DNA of 64,000 bases from an uncultured Lachnospiraceae bacterium (GTDB lineage Bacteria > Bacillota > Clostridia > Lachnospirales > Lachnospiraceae), in contig CAJTXP010000001.1 of NCBI GenBank assembly GCA_910583615.1, forward strand, positions 101,444-165,443. The letters run 5' to 3'. Each line of letters starts with the position of its first letter. Positions within the stretch are counted from its first letter, which is position 1. Below, piece after piece: positions 17,122-25,847 of the stretch. The translations under genes were made by a program, and so were the position numbers. The notes under the pieces are model-generated. The model saw only the letters and a list, made by a program, of their open reading frames with translations, searched no databases and was not told the DNA's origin.

Positions 17122-17973
17122 TTATTTAATTCCGTACTCCCGATACAATCGCTTTCTGGCAGCTGTGTCCTCCGCCGCAAGACTGACGTCCTCAAGGCGT
17201 CCGTCCTCCATCAGACGCCTGATCAGTTCTGACAGCCTCTGTTCGCCTTCTGTCAGCCCTTCGGCTTTTCCTTCCCTTCTTCCCTCTGCTTTTCCTTCAT
17301 CCCGGACATACGCTTCTCTTGCCCTGCGATCCCTTACTTCTTTCAGATGCGCCTCATTCCACAGGCGCACGGGATTGCTCATACTCATCCGCTTCAGCTC
17401 CCTTATCGCTTCCAAAATCCCCGGGTTCCTGGTTCTGATCATCTCCAGATCCTCCTCTGTCTTCACATTAAAAAAACGTATCCAGTCATCCACCTCACCC
17501 TCTCCGGTGAGCTTTTTCTTCAGTTCTATCACATGGATCTCCATGGCATCCGTAAATTCATACCCGTCTTCATCCCGCAGACGGTAGACGCCGTGGTATC
17601 TGCTCCGATCTGTCAGGTTAAAATCCAGTATACTGATCCCCACGCATTTTTTCGGCTGCTCATAATCTTCTCCCGCAAAAAGCTCCTCCGTATACAGCTT
17701 CGAAAGATAAAACAACTGGCGCTTATCCCAGTGACGGATCAATTTCACCTGCAGTTCCACATTGATCTTCCGGCTGTCGTTCAGTTCCATCTTCACATCC
17801 AGGATTCCCTGTTTCTGCCTGTGAAAAAACTTTCTGAGAAACGGATCCTTAAGCCGCACACTGCGGATCTCCTCCTGCGGGATTTTCAGAATATCGCCGA
17901 CAAAGTACCTGCGCACAGTCTCATTTCGGAACATTTCCTTTACAAATTCATCGTATTTTGGTGACAGGAACAT
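17122..17973 (-). CDS. Rpn family recombination-promoting nuclease / PD-(D/E)XK transposase-like protein
   Basis: 283 residues. The N-terminal block MFLSPKYDEFVKEMFRNETV and the nuclease core ILDVKMELNDSRKINVELQV (D59, E74, Q76) match the Rpn/PDDEXK_2 family. The C-terminal tail has a repetitive acidic/basic stretch near 225-250 (GKAEGRREGKAEG), usual in this family. Rpn proteins cleave DNA and stimulate recA-independent recombination in E. coli. It stands alone between the gat operon and the HAD gene and has its own terminator. Confidence 0.85.
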   Translation of the reverse strand: MFLSPKYDEFVKEMFRNETVRRYFVGDILKIPQEEIRSVRLKDPFLRKFFHRQKQGILDVKMELNDSRKINVELQVKLIRHWDKRQLFYLSKLYTEELFAGEDYEQPKKCVGISILDFNLTDRSRYHGVYRLRDEDGYEFTDAMEIHVIELKKKLTGEGEVDDWIRFFNVKTEEDLEMIRTRNPGILEAIRELKRMSMSNPVRLWNEAHLKEVRDRRAREAYVRDEGKAEGRREGKAEGLTEGEQRLSELIRRLMEDGRLEDVSLAAEDTAARKRLYREYGIK

Positions 17974-18224
17974 CTGTCCGTCTCCTTCCCTCCGGGCAGT
18001 ACGGAAAAGAAACGAGTCTGACTTCTGTCACTTTCCTATATTATACCCGTATATTTCCCGTATCTCAACCGTTTTTTCTGTTTTAAACATCTCAATTATG
18101 GAACATCTGCAGAATCTGCAACGACCATGAAAGAACATAAGAGATTGAATTCTCTGATCTGTATTTTTTACTATATCAGATGGTCCGGGAAAATACAAGC
18201 GGTTTTGCCGGTATTTTAAAAACC

Positions 18225-19043
18225 TTATTCCGTAAACAGAAATTTCCTGATTGCCTCCCCAACCCCATTATGGTCATTGTCGCCGGTTACCGCATCACAA
18301 ATCTCCTTAATCTTCCTGTCTGCATTCCCCATTGCAACAGAAATACCTGCCGCCTCCAGCACGGTACGATCATTATCCGCGTCGCCAATCGCAAGCGTTT
18401 CCTTCATGGAAATCCCCAGATATTTTGCCAGTTCTTTCAGTCCCGCTGCTTTTGTCACGCCGCGGGCTGTCATTTCCAGGCTTGCTCCTTCCGCAAAAGC
18501 GAAGGCCAGCGGCAGGTCTTTCAGCATTTCATACGCCTGCTGCCTTGCTTCTTCTGAATGAAAATAAACATTCACCTTCGGTATAAAGTCATAATGCTTT
18601 GCTTCTTCCGACATATCCGCAACCTTTTTCGTAATTTCAACAAACATCGGCTGATATACCTCCATATGAAAATCTCTCATATGAACTACCTGGTCCGCAC
18701 GGACAATCGATTCCCTGTCTGTTAAAAAATTCACCATCCCATCATCCCTTTTTGCCGCGTCCACGATTTTCTGAACATATTCATAAGCGATCGCCTTGTG
18801 GTAAATATTTTTGTTTTCTTCGAAATCATATACCAGCGCGCCGCTCATGCATACCGCGTAACGCATCGTTTTCAGACAGGAAACATATGGTAATATTTCC
18901 GGGACTGCCCTGCCGGAACAATATACAACATGAATCCCTTTCCTGCCCGCCCATTCAATATCCCGAATCGTATCCGGATGTACCGATTTATCTGACATCA
19001 AAAGCGTTCCATCCATATCCAAAGCTGCTATTCTGCAGTTCAT
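18225..19043 (-). CDS. Cof-type HAD-IIB phosphatase
   Basis: 272 residues. Motif I is ALDMDGTLLM (D9, D11), motif II YCSGRA near 42, and motif IV GDADNDRTVLEAAGISVAMGN near 217-237. The C2-type cap lies between. Members dephosphorylate sugar phosphates or flavin phosphates. It starts 48 bases after the PTS regulator gene on the same strand behind GGAAGGAGGAGCAGT, so the two may be co-transcribed. Confidence 0.9.
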   Translation of the reverse strand: MNCRIAALDMDGTLLMSDKSVHPDTIRDIEWAGRKGIHVVYCSGRAVPEILPYVSCLKTMRYAVCMSGALVYDFEENKNIYHKAIAYEYVQKIVDAAKRDDGMVNFLTDRESIVRADQVVHMRDFHMEVYQPMFVEITKKVADMSEEAKHYDFIPKVNVYFHSEEARQQAYEMLKDLPLAFAFAEGASLEMTARGVTKAAGLKELAKYLGISMKETLAIGDADNDRTVLEAAGISVAMGNADRKIKEICDAVTGDNDHNGVGEAIRKFLFTE

Positions 19044-19091
19044 ACTGCTCCTCCTTCCATATCGATGCTGTTTCAGGTACAGGGGAAAAAC

Positions 19092-21170
19092 TCACACTCC
19101 CAGCGTATACTCATACCGTTCCACCACTGCCGCCGCTTCCTGCGGGCTCCCTGCCTTTCGCAGCGCATCCTTAAAATCCGGATTCCCCAGCATATTGACC
19201 AGATTAAAGAACGCCTTCAGATGAAGCTTATGGTCTACCGCGCTTAAGCAGCACACGAACTCCACCGGATCAAATTCCTCTTCTCCAAAATCCACCGGCG
19301 GATTCAGACGGATCAGGTTCATCCCCACCTTGATGCTCCCCTGCTCCAGTCCCTCATGGGGCATGGCAAAGCCGGGAGACAGCACCACGTACGGACCGTT
19401 TTCTTCGATGTTGGCGATCATGGCGTCAATGTACCGGGCCTCGATGTAGCCGGAGTTCAGAAGTTTTTCCGCTGATTTTCGCACCGCGTCCCGCCAGTCT
19501 GTACATCGAACGTCCAGCTGGATATGATCTGGCGGAAGCAGGTGATGAAGGCAGGGCGCGAAGATTTCCTCATCCGCTTCCTGCGACTGATCAAAATAAT
19601 GCCGGACAACCCGGCGCACTTCCCTGTAAAGCCCCGATGCCGCATCCGGTGCCATCTCATAGATGACCGGTTTCAACAGCTTCAAAAGGCCCCTGGCCGT
19701 GACCGCCTTTTCCTCCACCCGGGAGGGCAGGTTCCGGCTGTTCCGAAGAGTGTCGATCTTATTTCCCACCCGGATATAGTCCTCGTCACTGAACATGGGC
19801 GAAACGACCACATGATCCAGTTTACAGTTCTTAAGGGGAATGGTGGACAGGATAAAATCCGCTGTCTCTTCCGTCAGATTACGCGCTTCATGGGCGGAGA
19901 GAACTTCCACCACCTGAAAATTAAAGTGCTTTTTCAGCTTTTCCATCAGAAGCTGGGAGGTCCCGATGCCGGAATGACAGACCACCGCCACATGAAAGAC
20001 GATCTCCCGGTTTTTCTTCCGCTCCAGCGCCGCGCAGACATGAATCGTGATGTACTGAATCTCGATCTCCGAGAGCGGCCGGCTGTAATACTGTCGCAGC
20101 ACAGGCAGATGATTTTTTACCGCCGTATGAACCCCGGGATTGTCCTCCACAATCTCCCGGATCGCCGCGCTGTCGGGATAGAAGGGCGCCTCCTGCTTCA
20201 GCACGGATTCCAGATGATTGGACAGATTTTCAAAAAAATCATAATCCATGTTCAGGTCCAGTTCCAGCTCCTCCGAGATGCTGCGGATAAACTGTCTGGT
20301 GATCATCTGGATCTTGACGATATTCGGATTGTAGCCGGACTGCCGGACAAAGCGGCATTTGGACAGAAAGCCGCACAGGAAACAAAGCTCATCTTCCGTC
20401 GTCGTAATCTGGCAGTACTGGCAGATATATTTCAGAATGTCCTGGGCCAGCCGATAGCGGGGGCTGTCCGTCAGGGGCTGCGGCTCCATGTATTCACCCA
20501 TCAGATTCCGGTCGATCATGATGCCCAGATAGCTGCTGATCTTTGTAAAAGAAGCGTCATCCAGATAACTTTTGTGTACATGCTCCTGTTCGTTGATGAT
20601 TTTCTGAATCACGATCCGGTTTCCCGCCTGGGTGCTGACTTTTGCCGTCTCCCTTCCTGCGCCCGCGCGCTCCGGTTCCTGAAGATCCAGAAGAAACAGC
20701 CTCTTGGCGCTCTCCTTCCCCACCACCCGCTGCCCCTTGTTGGGGCTGGAGATCACTTCCAGGCCGCCCCGGCGGATCAGATTCTTGATCTCATCCAGAT
20801 CTTCGATCACCGTTGCACGGCTGACGAACAGATGTTCTGCAATGGCAGAAAGAGTAATATAGTCCGCAGACTGGACCATCAGCGTCGCCGCGATCCGGAT
20901 CCGTTCCTCCCTGGAAAGCCGGTATTCATAATAGTCTTCCACATCGACCAGTTCCAGAATCCCGACAAAATCCAGCCCGCAGTGAATCTCGCCGCCCCTT
21001 CGAAGTTCGACCGGCGACAGGCCGCCCTTTTCCAGTATCTCGTTAATCGCGCCAAGATCGCTGCGGATCGTGCGCGTAGAGACCCCGTACTTTTCCGTCA
21101 GAACCGCAAGCGTACTGGTCCGCTCCAGATTCGCAAGATCGTTGATGATATCCATTCTCCTTTTGTTCAT
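19092..21170 (-). CDS. PRD-containing transcriptional regulator with EIIB- and EIIA-like domains (BglG/MtlR type)
   Basis: 692 residues from ATG at 21170 (MNKRRMDIINDLANL), preceded by GGGGGAG; a GTG 19 codons upstream is possible. Order of domains: two helix-turn-helix segments (TEKYGVSTRTIRSDLGAINE; IAEHLFVSRATVIEDLDEI), two PRD domains (about 170-390), an EIIB^Gat-like domain with phosphocysteine motif VVCHSGIGTSQLL (about 395), and a C-terminal EIIA-2 domain with GFAMPHEGL (about 605). Such proteins are DNA-binding activators switched by PTS phosphorylation. Proximity and the Gat-type EIIB domain make the galactitol operon its likely target. It is not an RNA antiterminator of the short BglG type. 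Confidence 0.88.
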   Translation of the reverse strand: MNKRRMDIINDLANLERTSTLAVLTEKYGVSTRTIRSDLGAINEILEKGGLSPVELRRGGEIHCGLDFVGILELVDVEDYYEYRLSREERIRIAATLMVQSADYITLSAIAEHLFVSRATVIEDLDEIKNLIRRGGLEVISSPNKGQRVVGKESAKRLFLLDLQEPERAGAGRETAKVSTQAGNRIVIQKIINEQEHVHKSYLDDASFTKISSYLGIMIDRNLMGEYMEPQPLTDSPRYRLAQDILKYICQYCQITTTEDELCFLCGFLSKCRFVRQSGYNPNIVKIQMITRQFIRSISEELELDLNMDYDFFENLSNHLESVLKQEAPFYPDSAAIREIVEDNPGVHTAVKNHLPVLRQYYSRPLSEIEIQYITIHVCAALERKKNREIVFHVAVVCHSGIGTSQLLMEKLKKHFNFQVVEVLSAHEARNLTEETADFILSTIPLKNCKLDHVVVSPMFSDEDYIRVGNKIDTLRNSRNLPSRVEEKAVTARGLLKLLKPVIYEMAPDAASGLYREVRRVVRHYFDQSQEADEEIFAPCLHHLLPPDHIQLDVRCTDWRDAVRKSAEKLLNSGYIEARYIDAMIANIEENGPYVVLSPGFAMPHEGLEQGSIKVGMNLIRLNPPVDFGEEEFDPVEFVCCLSAVDHKLHLKAFFNLVNMLGNPDFKDALRKAGSPQEAAAVVERYEYTLGV

Positions 21171-21247
21171 ATGCTCCCCCTGCCCTGCTGTACTGATCTC
21201 ATTATAGAGCATTTCCCGAACGTCCACAATATGATAAAAAGACGCCG

Positions 21248-21296
21248 AACAGGACAGTTTTCTGCATAAATTTTGCTGAAAACTGTCCTGTTTTTT
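21248..21296. terminator. Strong hairpin downstream of ogt
   Basis: Perfect 15-bp stem AACAGGACAGTTTTC / GAAAACTGTCCTGTT. Six T residues follow on the plus strand; on the minus strand the T run is delayed. Confidence 0.65.
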
Positions 21297-21325
21297 GCTT
21301 TACAGGTCCCTGTTCCTTCTTTCCG

Positions 21326-21493
21326 CTATCTCACCGGTACAAAATCCAGATCCGAAGGTTCGTCGGTCGCTTCCAGTTTGAAAATCACCGGACGCAGACC
21401 GTCGTTGCAGCTGCAAATGACGACTCCAGGTTCGCGAATCCAGTCCCCATGATAAAAAAGTCCGTTTCCCGCAGCAGCTGCAAACGTGAACAC
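21326..21493 (-). CDS. Possible 55-residue protein or gene remnant after ogt
   Basis: An open frame starts with GTG overlapping the ogt stop (TAGTG) and encodes 55 residues ending ATDEPSDLDFVPVR. The amino-acid pattern (NGLFYHGDWIREPGVVICSC) looks like a folded protein end, not random sequence. The frame stays open upstream inside ogt but without an ATG, so it may be the C-terminal stump of a lost gene instead of a real small gene. I do not recognise the family. Confidence 0.3.
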   Translation of the reverse strand: MFTFAAAAGNGLFYHGDWIREPGVVICSCNDGLRPVIFKLEATDEPSDLDFVPVR

Positions 21494-22029
21494 TATAACG
21501 CGGTCCCCCTCTTCGGCACAAAAAATGCCGACATATCCGCTTTTTCCATTGTCAGCAGCCGCACTTTTTTCTCGATACCGCCCGCATAGCCTGTCAGGCT
21601 CCCGTTTGTTCCGACCACTCTGTGGCAGGGAATGATCAAAGAAATGGCATTATGCGCCACCGCGCCGCCGACCGCCTGGGCGGACATCCTTTCAAGCCCT
21701 TTCTGCTTCGCGATCCGGTCCGCAATCTGGCCGTAGGTCATGGTCTGTCCGTACGGAATCGTAAGCATGAACTCCCATACAGCTTTGCGGAAAGGAGTCG
21801 TTTCCATTCTAAGCGGCGGCGTGAAATCCGGCTCTTTGCCGCCAAAATAAATGGTGAGCCATTTCTTCGTTTCCTCAAAAACAGGCAGCGCTTTCTCCTC
21901 ATATTCTTCCGGCAGTCCGGCGCCGAAATACTTCTGGCCGTCGAACCACAGTCCGGTAAGTTCACTGCCATTACTTGATATCGTGATGCCGCCGAGAGGC
22001 GAACGATAGCGATCCACATAAGCCATCAT
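21493..22029 (-). CDS. ogt: Methylated-DNA--protein-cysteine S-methyltransferase
   Basis: 178 residues. The suicidal alkyl-acceptor cysteine is in LIIPCHRVVGTNGSLTGYAGG, and the helix-turn-helix region is MTYGQIADRIAKQKG. It repairs O6-methylguanine by moving the methyl group to its own cysteine. Two adjacent ATG codons at 22029 and 22026 follow GGAGGAGGTATCAT. A TIGR-type Ogt/MGMT is clear; no Ada domain is fused. Confidence 0.92.
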   Translation of the reverse strand: MMAYVDRYRSPLGGITISSNGSELTGLWFDGQKYFGAGLPEEYEEKALPVFEETKKWLTIYFGGKEPDFTPPLRMETTPFRKAVWEFMLTIPYGQTMTYGQIADRIAKQKGLERMSAQAVGGAVAHNAISLIIPCHRVVGTNGSLTGYAGGIEKKVRLLTMEKADMSAFFVPKRGTAL

Positions 22030-22059
22030 ATGATACCTCCTCCACCTGTTATGAATCGG

Positions 22060-23766
22060 TTACTGTCCCATCCGCACCATACAGCTTCTCCTGCGGCAGG
22101 CAATGCCGTATTTCCGGATCGTCGTGATATCGTCGTCCAAAAACTCCTCCTCATAGTCTTTCTCTTCGATCTGCTCCAGCGCTTTCTGACAGGCAGCTTC
22201 CAGATTTCGGCTCTCGGAGTATTTGAGCTCGATCACAATCCCCATGGAGAGGGAGGGGATCTTTACCAGAATATCGCTGTAGCCATCTCCGGTCTGCGCG
22301 CTGGATTTCAGGACCTGATCTCTCCGGTGACTCAGCAGCCCCAGCAGAATGCCATGGTAAAAATTCTCTTTCTTTTCCTTCCGGACGGCGGTGTCCCGGA
22401 TGCTGATGGTTTTCTTTAGATAAGCAGCAAACATACGTTCGATCAAGGGCGCATCCCCTGTACGGAATGCCTTGCAGAAGGCGTCCAGCGCGGGAGCGTC
22501 TTTCCTCGCTTCCTCCTGAAACCAGGACAGGATCTGCTCGGTAAAGATGACGCGGATCTCCTGGTTGGGAATGACAAGTTCGTAAGTATTTGGCTTTACT
22601 TTTTTCCGTTTTGTCAAATAACCGGTGGTATAGAGGACACTCCATAGATTATCAATACTGTCATACAGTTCCCGGTAGGTCAGTTCTTCACGGATTTTTT
22701 TGGTGACTGGAAGGCCGTTCACCAGCTGATCCAGCTCCGTCATGGTCTGATCGTCCGCTTTCTGAAGCAGCGTCCGGATGATGGCGTTGCCGCTGGAATT
22801 GATCCAGTAGGCTTCCGGATCGGCGTCCGGTTCAAAACGGAGCTGATCCACATAATTGATCACATCCCAGGGGCAGTATACGTCGGAATCTCCAAAGCGA
22901 TAGCCGTCATACCACTCCTTGATCTGCCCATAGTGATTCTTCAGCCCGTAATATTCCAGCATGGCCCGCACTTCGCTATCGGAAAAACCAAAGTGCTCAT
23001 CAAACAGAACATTGGTGATGGATCTGACTTTCAAGTTGTTCAGGCCGGTAAAGATACTCTCCTTCGCCACCCGAAGACACCCGGTCAGCACCGAGAGAAA
23101 CAGATTCTCATTGGATTTCAGCGCCTGCGCAAACAGTCCCCGGATCAGGCTGACCATCTGGTCATAGTATCCGTACTGCTGCGCCTTGTCCAGCGGGACG
23201 TCGTATTCATCGATCAGAAGAATCACCTTCTGTCCATAGTGCCTGCTAAGGAGCTCCGACAAAAGCCGAAGACTGCCCCGGATGATTCCTTCGGATGCGG
23301 GAATGTCCAGATCCCGCATCGGGAGAGTCTCGATTAGTGCCCGGTAGTCTTTTTCTTCCTCTTCTGAAAGCTCCCCGTCCTCCAGCAGAAAACGGAACCG
23401 GCGCGCTTCATCCCGGATCACCGAGTGCAGCGCAAACAGCGCCCCTTCATAATATCTGGATTCCACGTCTTTTAAAGTGATGGAGATCACCGGGAATTTT
23501 CCCATGTATTTCTCACAGAGCTCCTTTTCCCGGGAGACGGCAAGCCCGTCAAACAACGCCGGATCACTGTCATAAGAAAAGAAATATTTGAGCATGCTCA
23601 TGTTCAGGGATTTACCAAAGCGCCGGGGACGGGTAAAAAGGTTCACTTCTCCCCAGTTACGCAGCAGTTCAATGATCATCCCCGTTTTATCCACATAGTA
23701 AAAGCCTTCCGTACGCATCTTTTCAAAATTTTCGATGCCGATAGGAAGTTTTACTGTATTGTCCAA
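22060..23766 (-). CDS. AAA-ATPase_like / PD-(D/E)XK nuclease protein, tandem copy 1
   Basis: 568 residues from TTG at 23766. The N-terminal AAA-ATPase_like domain carries LFTRPRRFGKSLNMSML (Walker A variant) and VILLIDEYDVPL (Walker B). The C-terminal DUF1703/PD-(D/E)XK part has DGYSDILVKIPSLSMGIVIE followed by LKYSE. The start is argued from AAGGGGGTGCAGAATTTG, conserved before both tandem copies: AAGGGGGTG is a good ribosome binding site six bases before TTG. GTG at 23775 is the alternative. The family is abundant in Lachnospiraceae; its function is unknown. It is a near-copy of the next gene. Confidence 0.85.
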   Translation of the reverse strand: MDNTVKLPIGIENFEKMRTEGFYYVDKTGMIIELLRNWGEVNLFTRPRRFGKSLNMSMLKYFFSYDSDPALFDGLAVSREKELCEKYMGKFPVISITLKDVESRYYEGALFALHSVIRDEARRFRFLLEDGELSEEEEKDYRALIETLPMRDLDIPASEGIIRGSLRLLSELLSRHYGQKVILLIDEYDVPLDKAQQYGYYDQMVSLIRGLFAQALKSNENLFLSVLTGCLRVAKESIFTGLNNLKVRSITNVLFDEHFGFSDSEVRAMLEYYGLKNHYGQIKEWYDGYRFGDSDVYCPWDVINYVDQLRFEPDADPEAYWINSSGNAIIRTLLQKADDQTMTELDQLVNGLPVTKKIREELTYRELYDSIDNLWSVLYTTGYLTKRKKVKPNTYELVIPNQEIRVIFTEQILSWFQEEARKDAPALDAFCKAFRTGDAPLIERMFAAYLKKTISIRDTAVRKEKKENFYHGILLGLLSHRRDQVLKSSAQTGDGYSDILVKIPSLSMGIVIELKYSESRNLEAACQKALEQIEEKDYEEEFLDDDITTIRKYGIACRRRSCMVRMGQ

Positions 23767-23801
23767 ATTCTGCACCCCCTTATCTTTTTATCAACAATAA
23801 T

Positions 23802-25511
23802 TTATTCACGCCCCATCCGCACCATGCAGCTTCTCCTGCGACAGGCGATACCGTATTTCCGGATCGTCGTGATATCGTCGTCCAAGAATTCCTCTTCATA
23901 GTCTTTCTCTTCGATCTGCTCCAGCGCTTTCTGGCAGGCAGCTTCCAGATTCCGGCTCTCGGAGTATTTGAGCTCGATCACAATCCCCATGGAGAGGGAG
24001 GGGATCTTTACCAGAATATCGCTGTAGCCATCTCCGGTCTGCGCGCTGGATTTCAGGACCTGATCTCTCCGGTGACTCAGCAGCCCCAGCAGAATGCCAT
24101 GGTAAAAATTCTCTTTCTTTTCCTTCCGGACGGCGGTGTCCCGGATGCTGATGGTTTTCTTCAGATAAGCAGTGAACTTCTGTTCGATCAAGGGCGCATC
24201 CCCTGTACGGAACGCCTCGCAGAAGGCGTCCAGCGTGGAAACGTCTTTCCTTGCTTCCTCCTGGAACCAGGACAGAATCTGCTCGGTAAAGATGACGCGG
24301 ATCTCCTGATTGGGGATGACAAGTTCATAAGTATTCAAAGCAACTTCTTTTCTCTTGGTTAAATAACCGGTGGTATAGAGGACGCTCCACAGATTGTCAA
24401 CACTGTCATTCAGTTCCCGGTAGGTCAGTTCTTCACAAATCTCTTTTGTAACAGGCAGACCATTTGCCAGCTGATCCAACTCCGCCATGGTCTGCTCGTC
24501 CGCCTTCTGAAGCAGCGTCCGGATGATGGCGTTGCCGCTGGAATTGATCCAGTAGGCTCTGGGAAGCGTATCCGGTTCAAAACGGAGCTGACTGACATAA
24601 TTGATCACATCCCAAGGACAGTATACGTCCGTATTTCCGAAACGATAGCCGTCATACCATTCTTTGATCTGCCCATAATGGCTCTCCAGCCCGTAATATT
24701 CCAGCATGGCCCGTACCTCGGTGTCGGAAAAACCGAAATGCTCATCAAACCGTACATTGGTGATCGACATGACGTAAAAATTATTTAACCCGGTAAAGAT
24801 ACTCTCCTTCGCCACCCGGAGGCACCCGGTCAGCACCGCCAGAAACAGGTTTTCATTCGTCTTCAGCGCCTGCGCGAACAATCCCCGGATCAGACTGACC
24901 ATCTGATCATAGTATCCGTACTGCTGCGCCTTGTCCAGCGGAACGTCGTATTCATCGATCAGAAGAATCACCTTCTGCCCATAGTGCCTGCCAAGAAGTT
25001 CCGACAAAAGCCGAAGGCTGCCCCGAATGATTCCTTCGGATACGGGGATGTCCAGATCCCGCATCGGGAGCGTCTCAATCAGAGCCCGGTAGTCTTTTTC
25101 TTCCTCTTCTGAAAGTTCCCCTTCCTCCAGCAGAAAACGGAACCGGCGCGCTTCATCCCGGATCACCGAGTGCAGCGCAAACAGCGCCCCTTCATAATAT
25201 CTGGATTCCACGTCTTTTAAAGTGATGGAGATCACCGGGAATTTTCCCATGTATTTCTCACAGAGCTCCTTTTCCCGGGAGACGGCAAGCCCGTCAAACA
25301 ACGCCGGATCACTGTCATAAGAAAAGAAATATTTGAGCATGCTCATATTCAGGGATTTTCCAAAGCGCCGGGGACGGGTAAAGAGATTTACCTTTCCCCA
25401 GTTGTGCAGCAGTTCCGTGATCATCCCAGTTTTATCCACATAGTAGAAGCCTTCCGTACGGATCTCCTCAAAGTCTTCGATACCGATGGGAAGTTTTACT
25501 GTATTGTCCAA
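23802..25511 (-). CDS. AAA-ATPase_like / PD-(D/E)XK nuclease protein, tandem copy 2
   Basis: 569 residues from TTG at 25511 (an ATG at 25538 is possible but lies before the ribosome binding site). It has the same layout as copy 1 and long stretches identical to it, including residues of the FSYDSDPALFDGLAVSREKE block and the last 100 residues. Differences cluster around the middle (NFYVMSITNVRFDEHFGFSD versus NLKVRSITNVLFDEHFGFSD) and near 395 (KEVALNTYEL versus KKVKPNTYEL). This patchy pattern suggests gene conversion after a recent duplication. It is divergent from a third, more distant relative at 25848. Confidence 0.85.
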   Translation of the reverse strand: MDNTVKLPIGIEDFEEIRTEGFYYVDKTGMITELLHNWGKVNLFTRPRRFGKSLNMSMLKYFFSYDSDPALFDGLAVSREKELCEKYMGKFPVISITLKDVESRYYEGALFALHSVIRDEARRFRFLLEEGELSEEEEKDYRALIETLPMRDLDIPVSEGIIRGSLRLLSELLGRHYGQKVILLIDEYDVPLDKAQQYGYYDQMVSLIRGLFAQALKTNENLFLAVLTGCLRVAKESIFTGLNNFYVMSITNVRFDEHFGFSDTEVRAMLEYYGLESHYGQIKEWYDGYRFGNTDVYCPWDVINYVSQLRFEPDTLPRAYWINSSGNAIIRTLLQKADEQTMAELDQLANGLPVTKEICEELTYRELNDSVDNLWSVLYTTGYLTKRKEVALNTYELVIPNQEIRVIFTEQILSWFQEEARKDVSTLDAFCEAFRTGDAPLIEQKFTAYLKKTISIRDTAVRKEKKENFYHGILLGLLSHRRDQVLKSSAQTGDGYSDILVKIPSLSMGIVIELKYSESRNLEAACQKALEQIEEKDYEEEFLDDDITTIRKYGIACRRRSCMVRMGRE

Positions 25512-25847
25512 ATTCTGCACCCCCTTATTTGGGATCATTATATAATTGACACCGTGATTCTGTCAAACAGCGCGGCGTCTATTTAGCAGATATTCCGCTC
25601 CCGTTCGGTCCCGTCGCAGACATTGGTCTTCTCATTTTCCGGAAGACGAAGCGGATGCTTTAAAGAGTCCATGTATGATTTTATTATATCGTTTTTTCAG
25701 AACCTTTGTCTACTGTCAGATACAGGTTTTTCTCACCGCCGGAAAAAGGTCGCCGTTTTCATTGTTTGCCCTGCCAAAAGAAACCTTGCGAATCTCTCCC
25801 TGAAACCGTATAATGAAAACAACGATAGACACGGAGGTGGCAGAACG
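25512..25847. other. 336-base intergenic region between divergent AAA-ATPase_like genes
   Basis: No gene is seen. It should hold both divergent promoters, but no hexamer pair stands out. An AT-rich stretch near 25675-25700 is the likeliest plus-strand promoter zone. Confidence 0.4.

Noticed and set aside
19524..21269. 581-codon plus-strand frame
   Set aside because: Antisense to the PRD regulator with its phosphocysteine and phosphohistidine motifs; no coherent domain.
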